Below the pieces are notes generated by a model. The model was not told the DNA's origin. It was given only the letters and a program-made list of their open reading frames with translations, and did no database searches. From Patescibacteria group bacterium (GTDB lineage Bacteria > Patescibacteriota > JAHJAL01): DNA of 8,798 bases. The stretch is taken from NCBI GenBank assembly GCA_018814055.1, contig JAHJAL010000052.1, positions 1 to 8,798 of the forward strand, given 5' to 3'. The translations under genes and the position numbers were made by a program. The stretch's first letter is position 1; each line of letters starts with the position of its first letter. This document shows, piece by piece, positions 1 through 6,902 of the stretch.

Positions 1-1290
1 AAGGCAAATTTTACAACCTGGCTGAAGAATACCGCCTATTTGGATTATGATGATGATGTGCTGGTGATTGGGGTAGCCAATATTTTTACCAAAGAATGGT
101 TGGAAAATAAATATCATGAGGAGATTTTGAAAACTTGTCGAACGGTAAGTCCGACACTTAAGAGTATATTGTATAAAGTAAGTTCGTCCAAAAAAGAAGA
201 AAGCGAGTTCAAAAAAATAAAGATAAAAAATGCGCCAGACGAAGAGGCGCCGACTACAACTTCTTTTGAAAAACCGTCCAGTCGCTATACTTTTGGTAAT
301 TTTGTGGTGGGCGGCAACAATCGTTTAGCGCACGCGGCCGCGCTGGCAGTGGCCAAAAACCCGGGTGGATCTTATAATCCATTGTTTTTGTATGGCGGGG
401 TGGGGTTGGGTAAAACGCATTTGATGCAGGCAATTGGCAATCAGGTCAAAAAGGATTTGAAGGATAAAAAGGTGGTATATGTTCCCAGCGAGAGCTTTAC
501 CAATGATTTGATCAATGCCATTCGGGCCAGAAAAGTTAATGCTTTCAAGGACAAGTACCGAGAAATTGACGTGTTGTTGGTGGATGACGTGCAGTTTATC
601 GCTGGCAAGGAGCAGACTCAGGAAGAATTTTTTCATACTTTCAATCATCTATATGAAGCCGGTAAACAAATTGTATTGTGTTCCGATCGGCCGCCGAGAG
701 CGATTTCTACCCTGGAGGAAAGATTATCTTCGCGATTTGAATGGGGCATGATAGCGGACGTACAGCCGCCGGACCTGGAAACCAGGGTGGCAATTTTGCA
801 ACACAATGCGGCCAAGGCCGGGGTGGAATTTGAGATGGAGGTGTATGAAGAAATTGCGGCATCGATTCAACACAACGTGCGGGAATTGGAGGGGGCGCTG
901 ACTCGGCTGGTCGCGCACTGTCAAATTCACAATGAACAACCCACCAAGCAGCTGATTGAAGAGATTTTGGGATCTATTTTGAACAATCCATATCGACAGA
1001 GCGTTACCCACAAAAAGATACTTAGTACGATTTCCAAGTTTTATAATATAACGCAAACGGAGATTACCGGGAAAAAAAGGAATAAAGAAATTGTATTACC
1101 CCGACAAGTAGCGATATATTTTATGCGCAAAGATTTGAGCATTTCCTACCCTAAGATCGGTTCAATTATGGGTGGCAGAGATCATACGACAATCATGCAT
1201 GGGTATGAGAAGATAGAGAAGTTGATGAAGGAAGATGAGGAGCTGATGACAGCGATTACCAAACTTAAAGAGATGCTTTATATGGAGTAA
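1..1290 (+). CDS. dnaA: Chromosomal replication initiator protein DnaA (5' end missing)
   Basis: This is the origin-binding AAA+ ATPase that opens oriC and starts chromosome replication in the cytoplasm. The frame is open from base 1, and the first residues (KANFTTWL, then LVIGVAN and WLENKY) match the C-terminal half of DnaA domain I. The true start therefore lies upstream, and the TTG at 40 is only an internal codon. Domain II is a short Lys/Glu-rich linker at about 175-285. Domain III has a Walker A motif GGVGLGKT at 394-417, a Walker B motif LLVDD at 574-588, and the SSRFEWG box with its arginine finger at 733-735. Domain IV carries the DNA-binding signature GGRDHTTIMH at 1171-1200. The gene ends in TAA, followed by a hairpin terminator and an origin-like gap. 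Identification is firm; only the first residues are missing. Confidence 0.97.
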   Translation, partial: KANFTTWLKNTAYLDYDDDVLVIGVANIFTKEWLENKYHEEILKTCRTVSPTLKSILYKVSSSKKEESEFKKIKIKNAPDEEAPTTTSFEKPSSRYTFGNFVVGGNNRLAHAAALAVAKNPGGSYNPLFLYGGVGLGKTHLMQAIGNQVKKDLKDKKVVYVPSESFTNDLINAIRARKVNAFKDKYREIDVLLVDDVQFIAGKEQTQEEFFHTFNHLYEAGKQIVLCSDRPPRAISTLEERLSSRFEWGMIADVQPPDLETRVAILQHNAAKAGVEFEMEVYEEIAASIQHNVRELEGALTRLVAHCQIHNEQPTKQLIEEILGSILNNPYRQSVTHKKILSTISKFYNITQTEITGKKRNKEIVLPRQVAIYFMRKDLSISYPKIGSIMGGRDHTTIMHGYEKIEKLMKEDEELMTAITKLKEMLYME

Positions 1291-1302
1291 AGAGAAAAAT
1301 AA

Positions 1303-1323
1303 TAATGAATGATTAATAATTAT
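1303..1323. repeat. Heptamer-periodic AT-rich repeat after dnaA
   Basis: Three 7-base units TAATGAA, TGATTAA and TAATTAT follow the dnaA stop codon by 12 bases. They resemble the clearer heptamer array that begins at the stop codon of the ATPase gene at 6867. On its own this copy is weak and could be chance AT-rich sequence. Confidence 0.3.
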
Positions 1324-1347
1324 ATATGTTTTTTTGGATATTTTTTT

Positions 1348-1370
1348 ACACGAGTGAGTCGTGTTTTTTT
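1348..1370 (+). terminator. Rho-independent terminator of dnaA
   Basis: A perfect 6-bp stem ACACGA/TCGTGT encloses a 5-base loop (GTGAG) and is followed directly by six T. It lies 57 bases after the dnaA stop codon. The stem is short but ends in the right T tract, and it would separate dnaA transcription from the origin region. The second terminator in the window (6903) uses an almost identical stem. Confidence 0.65.
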
Positions 1371-1478
1371 ATATGCTAATGGAGTTAATGGTTTTGGAAA
1401 TACAATTAGCATGCTTCGGGTCTGTCTGCCAAATGGTTATATGGTAAGAGGGTTGGGTGCCACGGGTTGTCCACTTTT

Positions 1479-1487
1479 TTGTACACA
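1479..1487 (+). promoter_or_regulatory. DnaA-box-like site (TTGTACACA)
   Basis: This differs from the consensus TTATNCACA only at position 3. A poorer copy, TTGTCCACT (two mismatches), sits just upstream at 1467-1475 in the same orientation. Confidence 0.4.
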
Positions 1488-1543
1488 TGATGGTTTCTAG
1501 GACAAAAGGTTGATGGATATTGATTACCGGGGTGGGTAAAAAC

Positions 1544-1584
1544 TGTGTATATTTAGTTGAAAACTTGTGGTTAAGTGTAGATAA
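1544..1584 (-). promoter_or_regulatory. Cluster of three DnaA-box-like sites on the - strand
   Basis: TGTGTATAT (1544-1552), TGTGGTTAA (1566-1574) and TGTAGATAA (1576-1584) each differ from the reverse consensus TGTGNATAA at one base. The last two are separated by a single base, so their start points are 10 bp apart, about one helical turn. This would place two DnaA molecules on the same face of the DNA. Confidence 0.5.
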
Positions 1585-1667
1585 AAATGGACAAAAAATA
1601 TTTTTGCAAAAAAGGATACAAAAAAGTACACATAAAGTTATATGTAATGATAGGGCTTTTTGTGCAG

Positions 1668-1676
1668 TTATAAACA
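1668..1676 (+). promoter_or_regulatory. DnaA-box-like site (TTATAAACA)
   Basis: One mismatch (position 6) from TTATNCACA. It points toward the trio element, 64 bases upstream of the last box. Confidence 0.4.
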
Positions 1677-1731
1677 ACCAAAAAACGGTGAAAGATCAGC
1701 TAAATTAAATCAAAATTAGAATTTAGACACA

Positions 1732-1740
1732 TTTTGCACA
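1732..1740 (+). promoter_or_regulatory. Trio-proximal DnaA-box-like site (TTTTGCACA)
   Basis: One mismatch (position 3) from TTATNCACA. It ends four bases before six DnaA-trio triplets and points toward them, which is the orientation seen in the Bacillus subtilis basal unwinding system. Its position makes it the best candidate for the box that loads DnaA onto the trios. Confidence 0.6.
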
Positions 1741-1744
1741 GTCA

Positions 1745-1762
1745 TTATTATTACTATTACTA
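1745..1762. promoter_or_regulatory. DnaA-trio array (six triplets)
   Basis: Read on the top strand these bases are TTA, TTA, TTA, CTA, TTA, CTA. On the bottom strand, read 3' to 5', that is AAT, AAT, AAT, GAT, AAT, GAT, and all six fit the published DnaA-trio consensus 3'-(G/A)A(T/A)-5'. DnaA filaments bind this single strand to stretch and open the origin. A DnaA-box-like site lies four bases upstream and an AT-rich tract follows, as expected. Confidence 0.7.
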
Positions 1763-1830
1763 GGTAAGTTTAATATAAATAAAATAAATAGTGGGTAAAA
1801 AAATTATGATTTATTTTTGATAAAATCTGT
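1763..1830. other. AT-rich tract, likely DNA unwinding element
   Basis: About 11 of 68 bases are G or C (16%), and 1768-1790 is 23 bases of A and T only. It directly follows the trio array, where strand opening is expected to begin. The assignment is positional; no melting measurement is available. Confidence 0.55.
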
Positions 1831-1904
1831 AAACGTAGCTAATAAACGCCGCCAATTAATTTAATAGGATAAAGACAAATGAAAAAGGGTACATGGATTG
1901 TATT

Positions 1905-1932
1905 TTGTATGGATTAGTATTATAAATATAAT
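1905..1932 (+). promoter_or_regulatory. Candidate promoter for dnaN
   Basis: A perfect -10 hexamer TATAAT (1927-1932) sits 16 bases after TTGTAT (1905-1910), which matches the -35 consensus at four of six bases. An alternative pairing is TTGTAT at 1898-1903, a 17-base spacer and TATAAA at 1921-1926. Either would start transcription about 45 bases before dnaN. The region is AT-rich, so chance matches are likely. Confidence 0.4.
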
Positions 1933-1971
1933 ATGGAGGGTGCAAAAAGGGGTTGATATAAAAATTGCTTT

Positions 1972-1977
1972 AGGGAG
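1972..1977 (+). promoter_or_regulatory. Ribosome binding site of dnaN
   Basis: AGGGAG lies six bases before the ATG at 1984 and fixes that codon as the start. Confidence 0.7.
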
Positions 1978-1983
1978 TGAAAA

Positions 1984-3081
1984 ATGAAAGTTTCATGTAA
2001 AAGAGAAAATATTTTGAAGGCATTGAACAGTTTGAGTAGGGTGGTAACTACATCAAGCACTTTGCCGATACTGGGGAATGTATTGGTGAAAACAGATCAG
2101 GGTAGGATGAAGCTGTCGGCAACAGATTTGGAGATGGGGGTTAATTTCTGGTTGGGTGCCAAGATTGAAGAGGAGGGTGAGGTGACTATACCGGCGAGGA
2201 TTTTTGTTGATTACATTAATAATAATAGTGATGAAAATATTGACATTGGTACGGACGGACAGGTGGTGGTGGTAAACAGTGATCATTATTCGACCAAGAT
2301 CAATGGTTTGGCGGCGGATGAATTTCCAATAATTCCGCGGATCAAAGAGGAGCCGGTGTTTGAAATGATGGTAGAGACACTACAGGACGCGGTGAGTAAG
2401 GTGGTTTTTGCGGCCTCGACCGGTGAAACCAATCCAACTTTGGCGGGGGTGTTGTTTCGATCGGACAAAGATAATTTGAAGGTGGTAGCGACGGATAGTT
2501 ATCGGTTGGCGGAAAGGGTTATAAAGCTCAAAAAAGTTTTGGAAAAAGATTTATCAGTGATTGTTCCCACGAAAACGGTGGCGGAGCTGAATCGAATGCT
2601 GTCAAACAGTATGGGGGAGGTGGGGGTGTATGTGTCAGATAATCAAATAATGTTTCGGGTGGATGATATGGAGATTGTCTCCAGATTGGTGGAGGGGAAT
2701 TATCCGGCTTATGAGAGTATTATGCCCACCGGGAGTGTAACGAGGGTGGTGGTTGGTACCAAAGAATTACTCCGAGATACTAAAATGGCGGCGGTTTTCT
2801 CCAGGGAAACACAAAAGATTAAGCTGATGGTTGATAAAGATGTCGGAATGTTAAAATCTTTGTCAAAGGGCCAAACCGGGGAGAATATTTCGAAGATGGA
2901 GGTTGAGGTGGAGGGGGCGAGTGGTGAGATTACTTTTAATACGAGATATTTGTCTGATGTATTAGCTGTGGTGGATTCGTCGAAGATAATTTTGGAGATG
3001 ACAGATAAGTTGAAGCCGGGATTGGTTAAGCCGTTAAATGATGATTTGTATCGATATATTATTATGCCGGTGAAAGATTAG
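1984..3081 (+). CDS. dnaN: DNA polymerase III beta subunit (sliding clamp)
   Basis: The product is the ring-shaped processivity clamp that tethers polymerase III and repair proteins to DNA. It has 365 residues, the usual length (E. coli 366), enough for the three repeated clamp folds. Family landmarks are the N-terminal LPILGNVLV, the ATDLEM motif after strand 3, PTLAGVLF followed by VVATDSYRLAER in domain II (the partner-binding pocket, usually TDGHRLA), and the C-terminal YIIMPVKD, equivalent to the usual VMPMRL tail. A ribosome site six bases upstream supports the ATG start. The stop is TAG, and recF begins 29 bases later, so the two are probably cotranscribed. Base use is strongly G-rich on this strand, more than in the dnaA lines I sampled. 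Confidence 0.97.
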   Translation: MKVSCKRENILKALNSLSRVVTTSSTLPILGNVLVKTDQGRMKLSATDLEMGVNFWLGAKIEEEGEVTIPARIFVDYINNNSDENIDIGTDGQVVVVNSDHYSTKINGLAADEFPIIPRIKEEPVFEMMVETLQDAVSKVVFAASTGETNPTLAGVLFRSDKDNLKVVATDSYRLAERVIKLKKVLEKDLSVIVPTKTVAELNRMLSNSMGEVGVYVSDNQIMFRVDDMEIVSRLVEGNYPAYESIMPTGSVTRVVVGTKELLRDTKMAAVFSRETQKIKLMVDKDVGMLKSLSKGQTGENISKMEVEVEGASGEITFNTRYLSDVLAVVDSSKIILEMTDKLKPGLVKPLNDDLYRYIIMPVKD

Positions 3082-3101
3082 GTTTTTTGGAAACGGGAAA
3101 T

Positions 3102-3106
3102 AGGAG
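3102..3106 (+). promoter_or_regulatory. Ribosome binding site of recF
   Basis: AGGAG lies four bases before the ATG at 3111, slightly closer than usual. It supports this start. Confidence 0.6.
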
Positions 3107-3110
3107 ATAG

Positions 3111-4181
3111 ATGTTTTTGAAGAGTCTAAAATTGGTAAACTGGCGGAATTATGATGAGGCCAGTTTTGATTTTGTGCCCGGGATCAATGTGATTGTGGGC
3201 GAAAATGCAAAAGGTAAAACCAATGTGGTGGAGGCAGTGGTAATGTTGGCGACGACAAAGTCTTTTCGGGTGAAGAAAGATCGGGCTTTGATAAGGAAGG
3301 GGGGTGATTTTGCCAAGATTTCGGGACAGATAATTGACGGCGAGACAGGGTTTGTAAATGAAACAAGGATTATTTTGGATGAGAAGGAAAACGTGAAGAA
3401 AGAGATTCGAGTTGATGGGGTGATGGAGAAGATTTTGAAAGTCATAGGCAGGTGGAAGGTGGTGTATTTTTCGCCGGAAGAGATCGAGCGTTTTTTTGGG
3501 GTGCCCGGGGTGAGGCGGCGGTGGATGAACATGGTTTTGTCGCTGCTGGATAGCCGGTATGCTTATGATTTGGCAATATACAAGAAGGTGGTGATTCGGA
3601 GGAATAGAATTTTGAAAAGTATTGGCCAAGGGCGGGCGAATAAAGAGGAGCTGGGTTATTGGAATGATAAATGGTTGGAATTGGCGGTGAATATAATTAC
3701 CAAAAGAAGGGAATTGGTGAAATTAATAAATAAGGGCGCGGCTGATTATTTTGGTAAATTGTTTGGAAAAAAGGAGAAGCTGCGGGTGGGATATCTGCAG
3801 ACTTGCGAGGAAGAAGATATTGAAAAATCACTGCAAACCGAACGTGAAGCGGTTTACAATAAAGAGGTGCGTTATGGTAGTACTATTTTGGGTCCGCATA
3901 GAGAGGATTTATTGGTTGAAATAGATGGAGTTAAGTTGGTGGAGTGGGGGTCGAGAGCTCAAGCCAGAATTGCCTTGTTATCGATTAAGTTGGCTGAATT
4001 GGATTTTTATCATCAGATGGGTAGTGAATCAATCTTGGTTCTGGATGATATTTTTTCGGAATTGGATGATAATAATAGGGGGAGGGTAATGAAGTATATG
4101 AAGAATCAGCAGACTTTGGTGACGGCGACGGATTTGAGTTGGTTGGAGGACAAGGAGGGAGTAAAGATTATTTGTGTGTAG
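3111..4181 (+). CDS. recF: DNA replication and repair protein RecF
   Basis: RecF is an SMC-like ABC ATPase that binds gapped DNA with RecO and RecR and helps load RecA at stalled forks. At 356 residues the protein is of normal length. It opens with LKLVNWRNY, the usual RecF start, and has Walker A GENAKGKT at residues 30-37, the FSPEEIERFFG and VRRRWMN region, HREDLL, and Walker B ILVLDD with Asp312-Asp313, followed by the D-loop FSELD. The C-terminal TLVTATDL motif is also present. The ABC signature reads SRAQAR (residues 281-286) where most RecF proteins have S-x-G-Q-Q-R, so the signature Gly is Ala. The gene sits 29 bases after dnaN and 50 bases before the dciA-like gene, probably in one operon. 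Confidence 0.95.
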   Translation: MFLKSLKLVNWRNYDEASFDFVPGINVIVGENAKGKTNVVEAVVMLATTKSFRVKKDRALIRKGGDFAKISGQIIDGETGFVNETRIILDEKENVKKEIRVDGVMEKILKVIGRWKVVYFSPEEIERFFGVPGVRRRWMNMVLSLLDSRYAYDLAIYKKVVIRRNRILKSIGQGRANKEELGYWNDKWLELAVNIITKRRELVKLINKGAADYFGKLFGKKEKLRVGYLQTCEEEDIEKSLQTEREAVYNKEVRYGSTILGPHREDLLVEIDGVKLVEWGSRAQARIALLSIKLAELDFYHQMGSESILVLDDIFSELDDNNRGRVMKYMKNQQTLVTATDLSWLEDKEGVKIICV

Positions 4182-4231
4182 GATTGCTAATTCACACTAC
4201 ACTATTAATTAGCCATTATTGGGACGGGAAT

Positions 4232-4543
4232 ATGAGAATGGAAAGAATTGAAGAAATTTTGAGTAAAAATTACAAGTTTGGGACCGGGTTTACGAAAAAT
4301 CAGGTGCTGAGCTTGAAGGTGTGTGATATGTGGGCGGGGGTTCTGGCGGAAATTGATGGTAGATATGTGGGAGAATCGAAGGCGGTGAAGTTCAAGGAGG
4401 GAGAATTGACGGTAAATGTGGCAAGTTCGGCGGTGATGATGGAATTGGAAATGTTGAATCTGATAATTGTGGAAGAATATGAGAAGGTTTTGGAGAAAGA
4501 GTTGATTAAAAGGATAAAATATCGATTGGGGAGAGTGGGATAA
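4232..4543 (+). CDS. dciA: DciA-like protein (DUF721), probable helicase-loading factor
   Basis: DciA proteins help load the replicative helicase DnaB in bacteria that lack DnaC or DnaI. This 103-residue protein shows the DUF721 pattern: an N-terminal helix (ERIEEILSKNY), a WAGVLAEI segment, then the core FKEGELTVNVASSAVMMEL, a strand-helix unit, ending in a helix and the IKRIKYRLG strand. It lies directly after recF, a position where DUF721 genes are common in other phyla (for example actinobacteria). I chose ATG 4232 because the frame upstream overlaps recF and encodes nothing family-like; ATG 4238 is equally possible. There is no strong ribosome site, only a purine stretch GGGACGGGAA. No terminator follows. 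The family call is from pattern recognition. Confidence 0.8.
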   Translation: MRMERIEEILSKNYKFGTGFTKNQVLSLKVCDMWAGVLAEIDGRYVGESKAVKFKEGELTVNVASSAVMMELEMLNLIIVEEYEKVLEKELIKRIKYRLGRVG

Positions 4544-4558
4544 TTCAAGTTTTTAACC

Positions 4559-4587
4559 TTGATAATTGTGTGTTTTTATGTTATTAT
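4559..4587 (+). promoter_or_regulatory. Candidate promoter for the VirD4/TraD-like ATPase gene
   Basis: TTGATA (4559-4564) and TATTAT (4582-4587) each match the sigma-70 consensus at five of six bases and are 17 bases apart. Transcription would start near 4594 and leave a leader of about 29 bases. No terminator separates this gene from the dciA-like gene, so read-through from the dnaN operon is also possible. Confidence 0.5.
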
Positions 4588-4622
4588 AAACGCCTACTGG
4601 AAATTTTTATAAGTTATAAAGA

Positions 4623-6869
4623 ATGAATCAGGGGAGCAACAAAACCAGGGAATATATCATAGTAATGCCTCAAAACAAGCAGTACACGGTTGAGGCATTT
4701 CATGATTTTTTGAATTCGTGTCACAAATTGCTGCGGAATGTACCGTTTGCTTTTGGATTGAATGTGATTCAGAAGCGAATTTTTTATACTATCAAAATTC
4801 CGGAGGTGTATTTCTCAACTCTTGAGAACCAGATATATTCTGTGTTCCCCAAGCTTGAGATAAATCCGATTGAGAGGGATATGACTACCAAGGGGGTGAA
4901 TAATTTGGCCAAGGCGGATTTGAAGCTCAAACATGATGATCACTATCCGTTTTTGCTGTTTCATCAGATTGAGGGAGTGTTGTTGGATGACTTTTTTAAT
5001 CAGTTTAATAAACTGTCGCAACAGGACAGTTTTTTCTTCCAGGTCAAGGTCAGGCCGGTTAGCTCAGACAGTATTGGTTTTCGGCTGCGCCGGAGTTTGA
5101 GGTTTACAGGGAAAAAGATTGTGGAGGGGGTGAATATTATTGAGAAGATTTTTTCCAAGAAAGCCTCGGCTGAGGTGAAGTCGAGAGCGCATGCGGAGGC
5201 GGACAAGAAAAATAAGATGCCGCTTTTTGTGACGGAGGTGGATTTGATTTTGTTTTCGGACAGTTATGCTAGTGCTCAGGTGAAGTTGGAGCCGATTGCG
5301 CAGGTTTTTTCCAAGCTGGAAAGTGAGTTCAATGAGTTTAAGCATGTGATAAAGCCATGTAGTTTGCAGGAGTTGAAACATATTCAAAGTTTGAATATTG
5401 GCGGGAGATCTGATTTTATGACGGCGGGTGAAATTTCAACGTTTTTTCATTTTCCGCGCAATACCGACCAGGTGCCAAATTTGTATAAAGTTTTGGCGCC
5501 CAAGGCGGAGCCGCCGCTTGGTTTGCCGACTCCGGACAATACGCCAGTCGAGGAGTTGTGCCCGTTCGCGCAGACCAATTATCGGAATATTAATGAGACT
5601 TTTGGTATCAAGCGTCGTGATCGGGCACGCCATATGTATTTGATTGGTAAATCGGGTTCGGGAAAATCAAAGCTGCAGGAACTTTTGATTAAAAAAGATT
5701 TTGAAAATGGTGAAGGGGTGTGTGTGATTGATCCGCATGGAGATTTGATTGAGGATATTATTCCCTGGATACCGGAACACAGAATCAACGATGTGATATA
5801 TTTTAATCCGGCGGATGAAGAGTTTCCGATATCTTTTAACCCGATTGAGAAAGTTGATCCCAAATATCGGCAGCAGGTGGCGATCGGGTTTATTGAAATA
5901 TTCAAAAAAGTGTTTGGGGCCAACTGGTCGCCACGACTGGAGCATGTATTGCGGATGACAGTGTTGGCTTTGTTGGATGCGCCGAGCGCGTCGGTGATGT
6001 CAATTTTGCTCCTTCTGACTGATAGGGATTATAGACAGGAAGTGATTAAAACGATTGATGATCAGGTGGTGAAGAATTTCTGGACAAACGAGTTTGCCAG
6101 TTGGTCGGAGCGATTTGACAGTGAGGCGATTATGCCGATTTTGAATAAAATTGGTCAGTTTGTGAGTAATCAGCTGATTCGTAATATCGTCAGCCAGGAA
6201 GACAATAAGCTGGTAATGTCGGATATTATGGATAATCGCAAAATTTTGTTGGTGAAGCTGCCAAAAGGTATATTGGGGGAGGAAAACACTTCACTGCTGG
6301 GTTCGATGATTATCACCAAGATTTATCAGGCGGCATTGGCCCGGGCGGATGTGCCGAGTGACCAGCGGGTGCCTTTTTATCTTTATGTTGATGAGTTCCA
6401 GAACTTCGCGACTGACACTTTTGCCAATATTTTGTCAGAGTCGAGGAAATACAAATTGAGTTTGACGATGGCCCACCAATACGTGTCGCAGTTATCGGAT
6501 GTGGTACGCAAGACGGTGTTTGGTAATGTGGGCTCGATTATTTCTTTTCGAGTTGGGCAGGAGGATGCCAAGTTGATGGAGCGGGAGTTTGCGCCCCGGT
6601 TCAAGGCGGATGATATTGTAAACTTGGGCGTGGCGGAAACTTATCTTAAGTTGTCGATTGATGATGAGGTCAAAGAGGCGTTTTCGGCTAAGACTCTGTG
6701 GGTGCCCAAGCCGCCGGCCGGTTTCAAAGAGAAGATCGTGGAACATACAAGAGCTACTTATTGTAAGACCAGGGCGGAGGCGGAGGGAGAGATTAGTAAG
6801 GAGAAGTCGAAAGAGCTGCAAATAGTAGAGAAGTTGAAAGAGGATAATTTTTCGGCACCGATTTTGTAA
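4623..6869 (+). CDS. VirD4/TraD-like AAA+ ATPase (conjugation coupling-protein family), apparently cytosolic
   Basis: The product belongs to the FtsK/VirD4-type hexameric ATPases that move DNA or protein through type IV secretion channels. It has 748 residues. Residues 1 to about 330 form an N-terminal region I cannot assign. The motor follows: Walker A GKSGSGKS (342-349), VIDPHGDL with Asp370, ISFNPIE, and Walker B YLYVDEFQNF with Asp590-Glu591. The conserved AHQY motif follows (His618, Gln619), then a TraG/TraD C-terminal-like segment. The last 40 residues are a charged, probably helical tail. No N-terminal transmembrane pair is visible, unlike classical VirD4 or TraD. No relaxase or other secretion gene is in the window, so a conjugative role is unproven. 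The ATG start lacks a clear ribosome site. A terminator at 6903 closes the unit. The motor call is firm and the substrate unknown. Confidence 0.85.
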   Translation: MNQGSNKTREYIIVMPQNKQYTVEAFHDFLNSCHKLLRNVPFAFGLNVIQKRIFYTIKIPEVYFSTLENQIYSVFPKLEINPIERDMTTKGVNNLAKADLKLKHDDHYPFLLFHQIEGVLLDDFFNQFNKLSQQDSFFFQVKVRPVSSDSIGFRLRRSLRFTGKKIVEGVNIIEKIFSKKASAEVKSRAHAEADKKNKMPLFVTEVDLILFSDSYASAQVKLEPIAQVFSKLESEFNEFKHVIKPCSLQELKHIQSLNIGGRSDFMTAGEISTFFHFPRNTDQVPNLYKVLAPKAEPPLGLPTPDNTPVEELCPFAQTNYRNINETFGIKRRDRARHMYLIGKSGSGKSKLQELLIKKDFENGEGVCVIDPHGDLIEDIIPWIPEHRINDVIYFNPADEEFPISFNPIEKVDPKYRQQVAIGFIEIFKKVFGANWSPRLEHVLRMTVLALLDAPSASVMSILLLLTDRDYRQEVIKTIDDQVVKNFWTNEFASWSERFDSEAIMPILNKIGQFVSNQLIRNIVSQEDNKLVMSDIMDNRKILLVKLPKGILGEENTSLLGSMIITKIYQAALARADVPSDQRVPFYLYVDEFQNFATDTFANILSESRKYKLSLTMAHQYVSQLSDVVRKTVFGNVGSIISFRVGQEDAKLMEREFAPRFKADDIVNLGVAETYLKLSIDDEVKEAFSAKTLWVPKPPAGFKEKIVEHTRATYCKTRAEAEGEISKEKSKELQIVEKLKEDNFSAPIL

Positions 6870-6894
6870 TGAATAATTAGTAATGAATAATGGG
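6867..6894. repeat. Heptamer-periodic repeat starting at the ATPase stop codon
   Basis: Four 7-base units run without gaps: TAATGAA, TAATTAG, TAATGAA, TAATGGG. The first TAA is the stop codon of the ATPase gene. Similar arrays occur after dnaA (1303) and after the last gene (8769). This looks like a dispersed intergenic repeat family, not a coding or regulatory site. Confidence 0.55.
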
Positions 6895-6902
6895 GGAAGG
6901 AT

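Larger units (their letters stand above)
1291..1983. other. oriC: Putative origin of replication (oriC) between dnaA and dnaN
   Basis: These 693 bases carry no convincing gene; the open frames in them lack ribosome sites and recognisable protein sequence. From left to right the gap holds the dnaA terminator, a group of DnaA-box-like sites (1479-1676), a final box at 1732-1740, six DnaA-trio triplets at 1745-1762, an AT-rich tract at 1763-1830, and a promoter plus ribosome site for dnaN. The dnaA-dnaN gap is a standard oriC location, and the box, trio and AT-rich order matches the known bacterial basal unwinding layout. No box is a perfect TTATNCACA. The function is inferred from context and motifs. 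Confidence 0.8.

Noticed and set aside
1373..1412. 8-bp inverted repeat ATGCTAAT/ATTAGCAT after the dnaA terminator
   Set aside because: The arms are 24 bases apart and a match of this size is expected by chance at roughly 0.4 per gap of this length. It has no associated signal.
1369..1677. 102-codon open frame on the - strand, with two shorter + strand frames, across the origin gap
   Set aside because: Low-complexity, Cys/Phe/Leu-rich translations with no recognisable domain or ribosome site. They overlap terminators and DnaA boxes, so they are chance frames in the origin.
3126..3629. 167-codon open frame antisense to recF
   Set aside because: It is a shadow of a G-rich coding strand (Pro/His/Ile-rich translation) with no domain. 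recF on the opposite strand is clearly the real gene.
4139..4231. Upstream extension of the dciA-like gene into recF
   Set aside because: The 31 extra residues overlap the recF end, show no family pattern and have no ribosome site. Internal ATG 4232 is better.
4544..4622. Possible terminator after the dciA-like gene
   Set aside because: Only a 4-bp CAAG/CTTG stem is visible and no T tract follows it in the right place.
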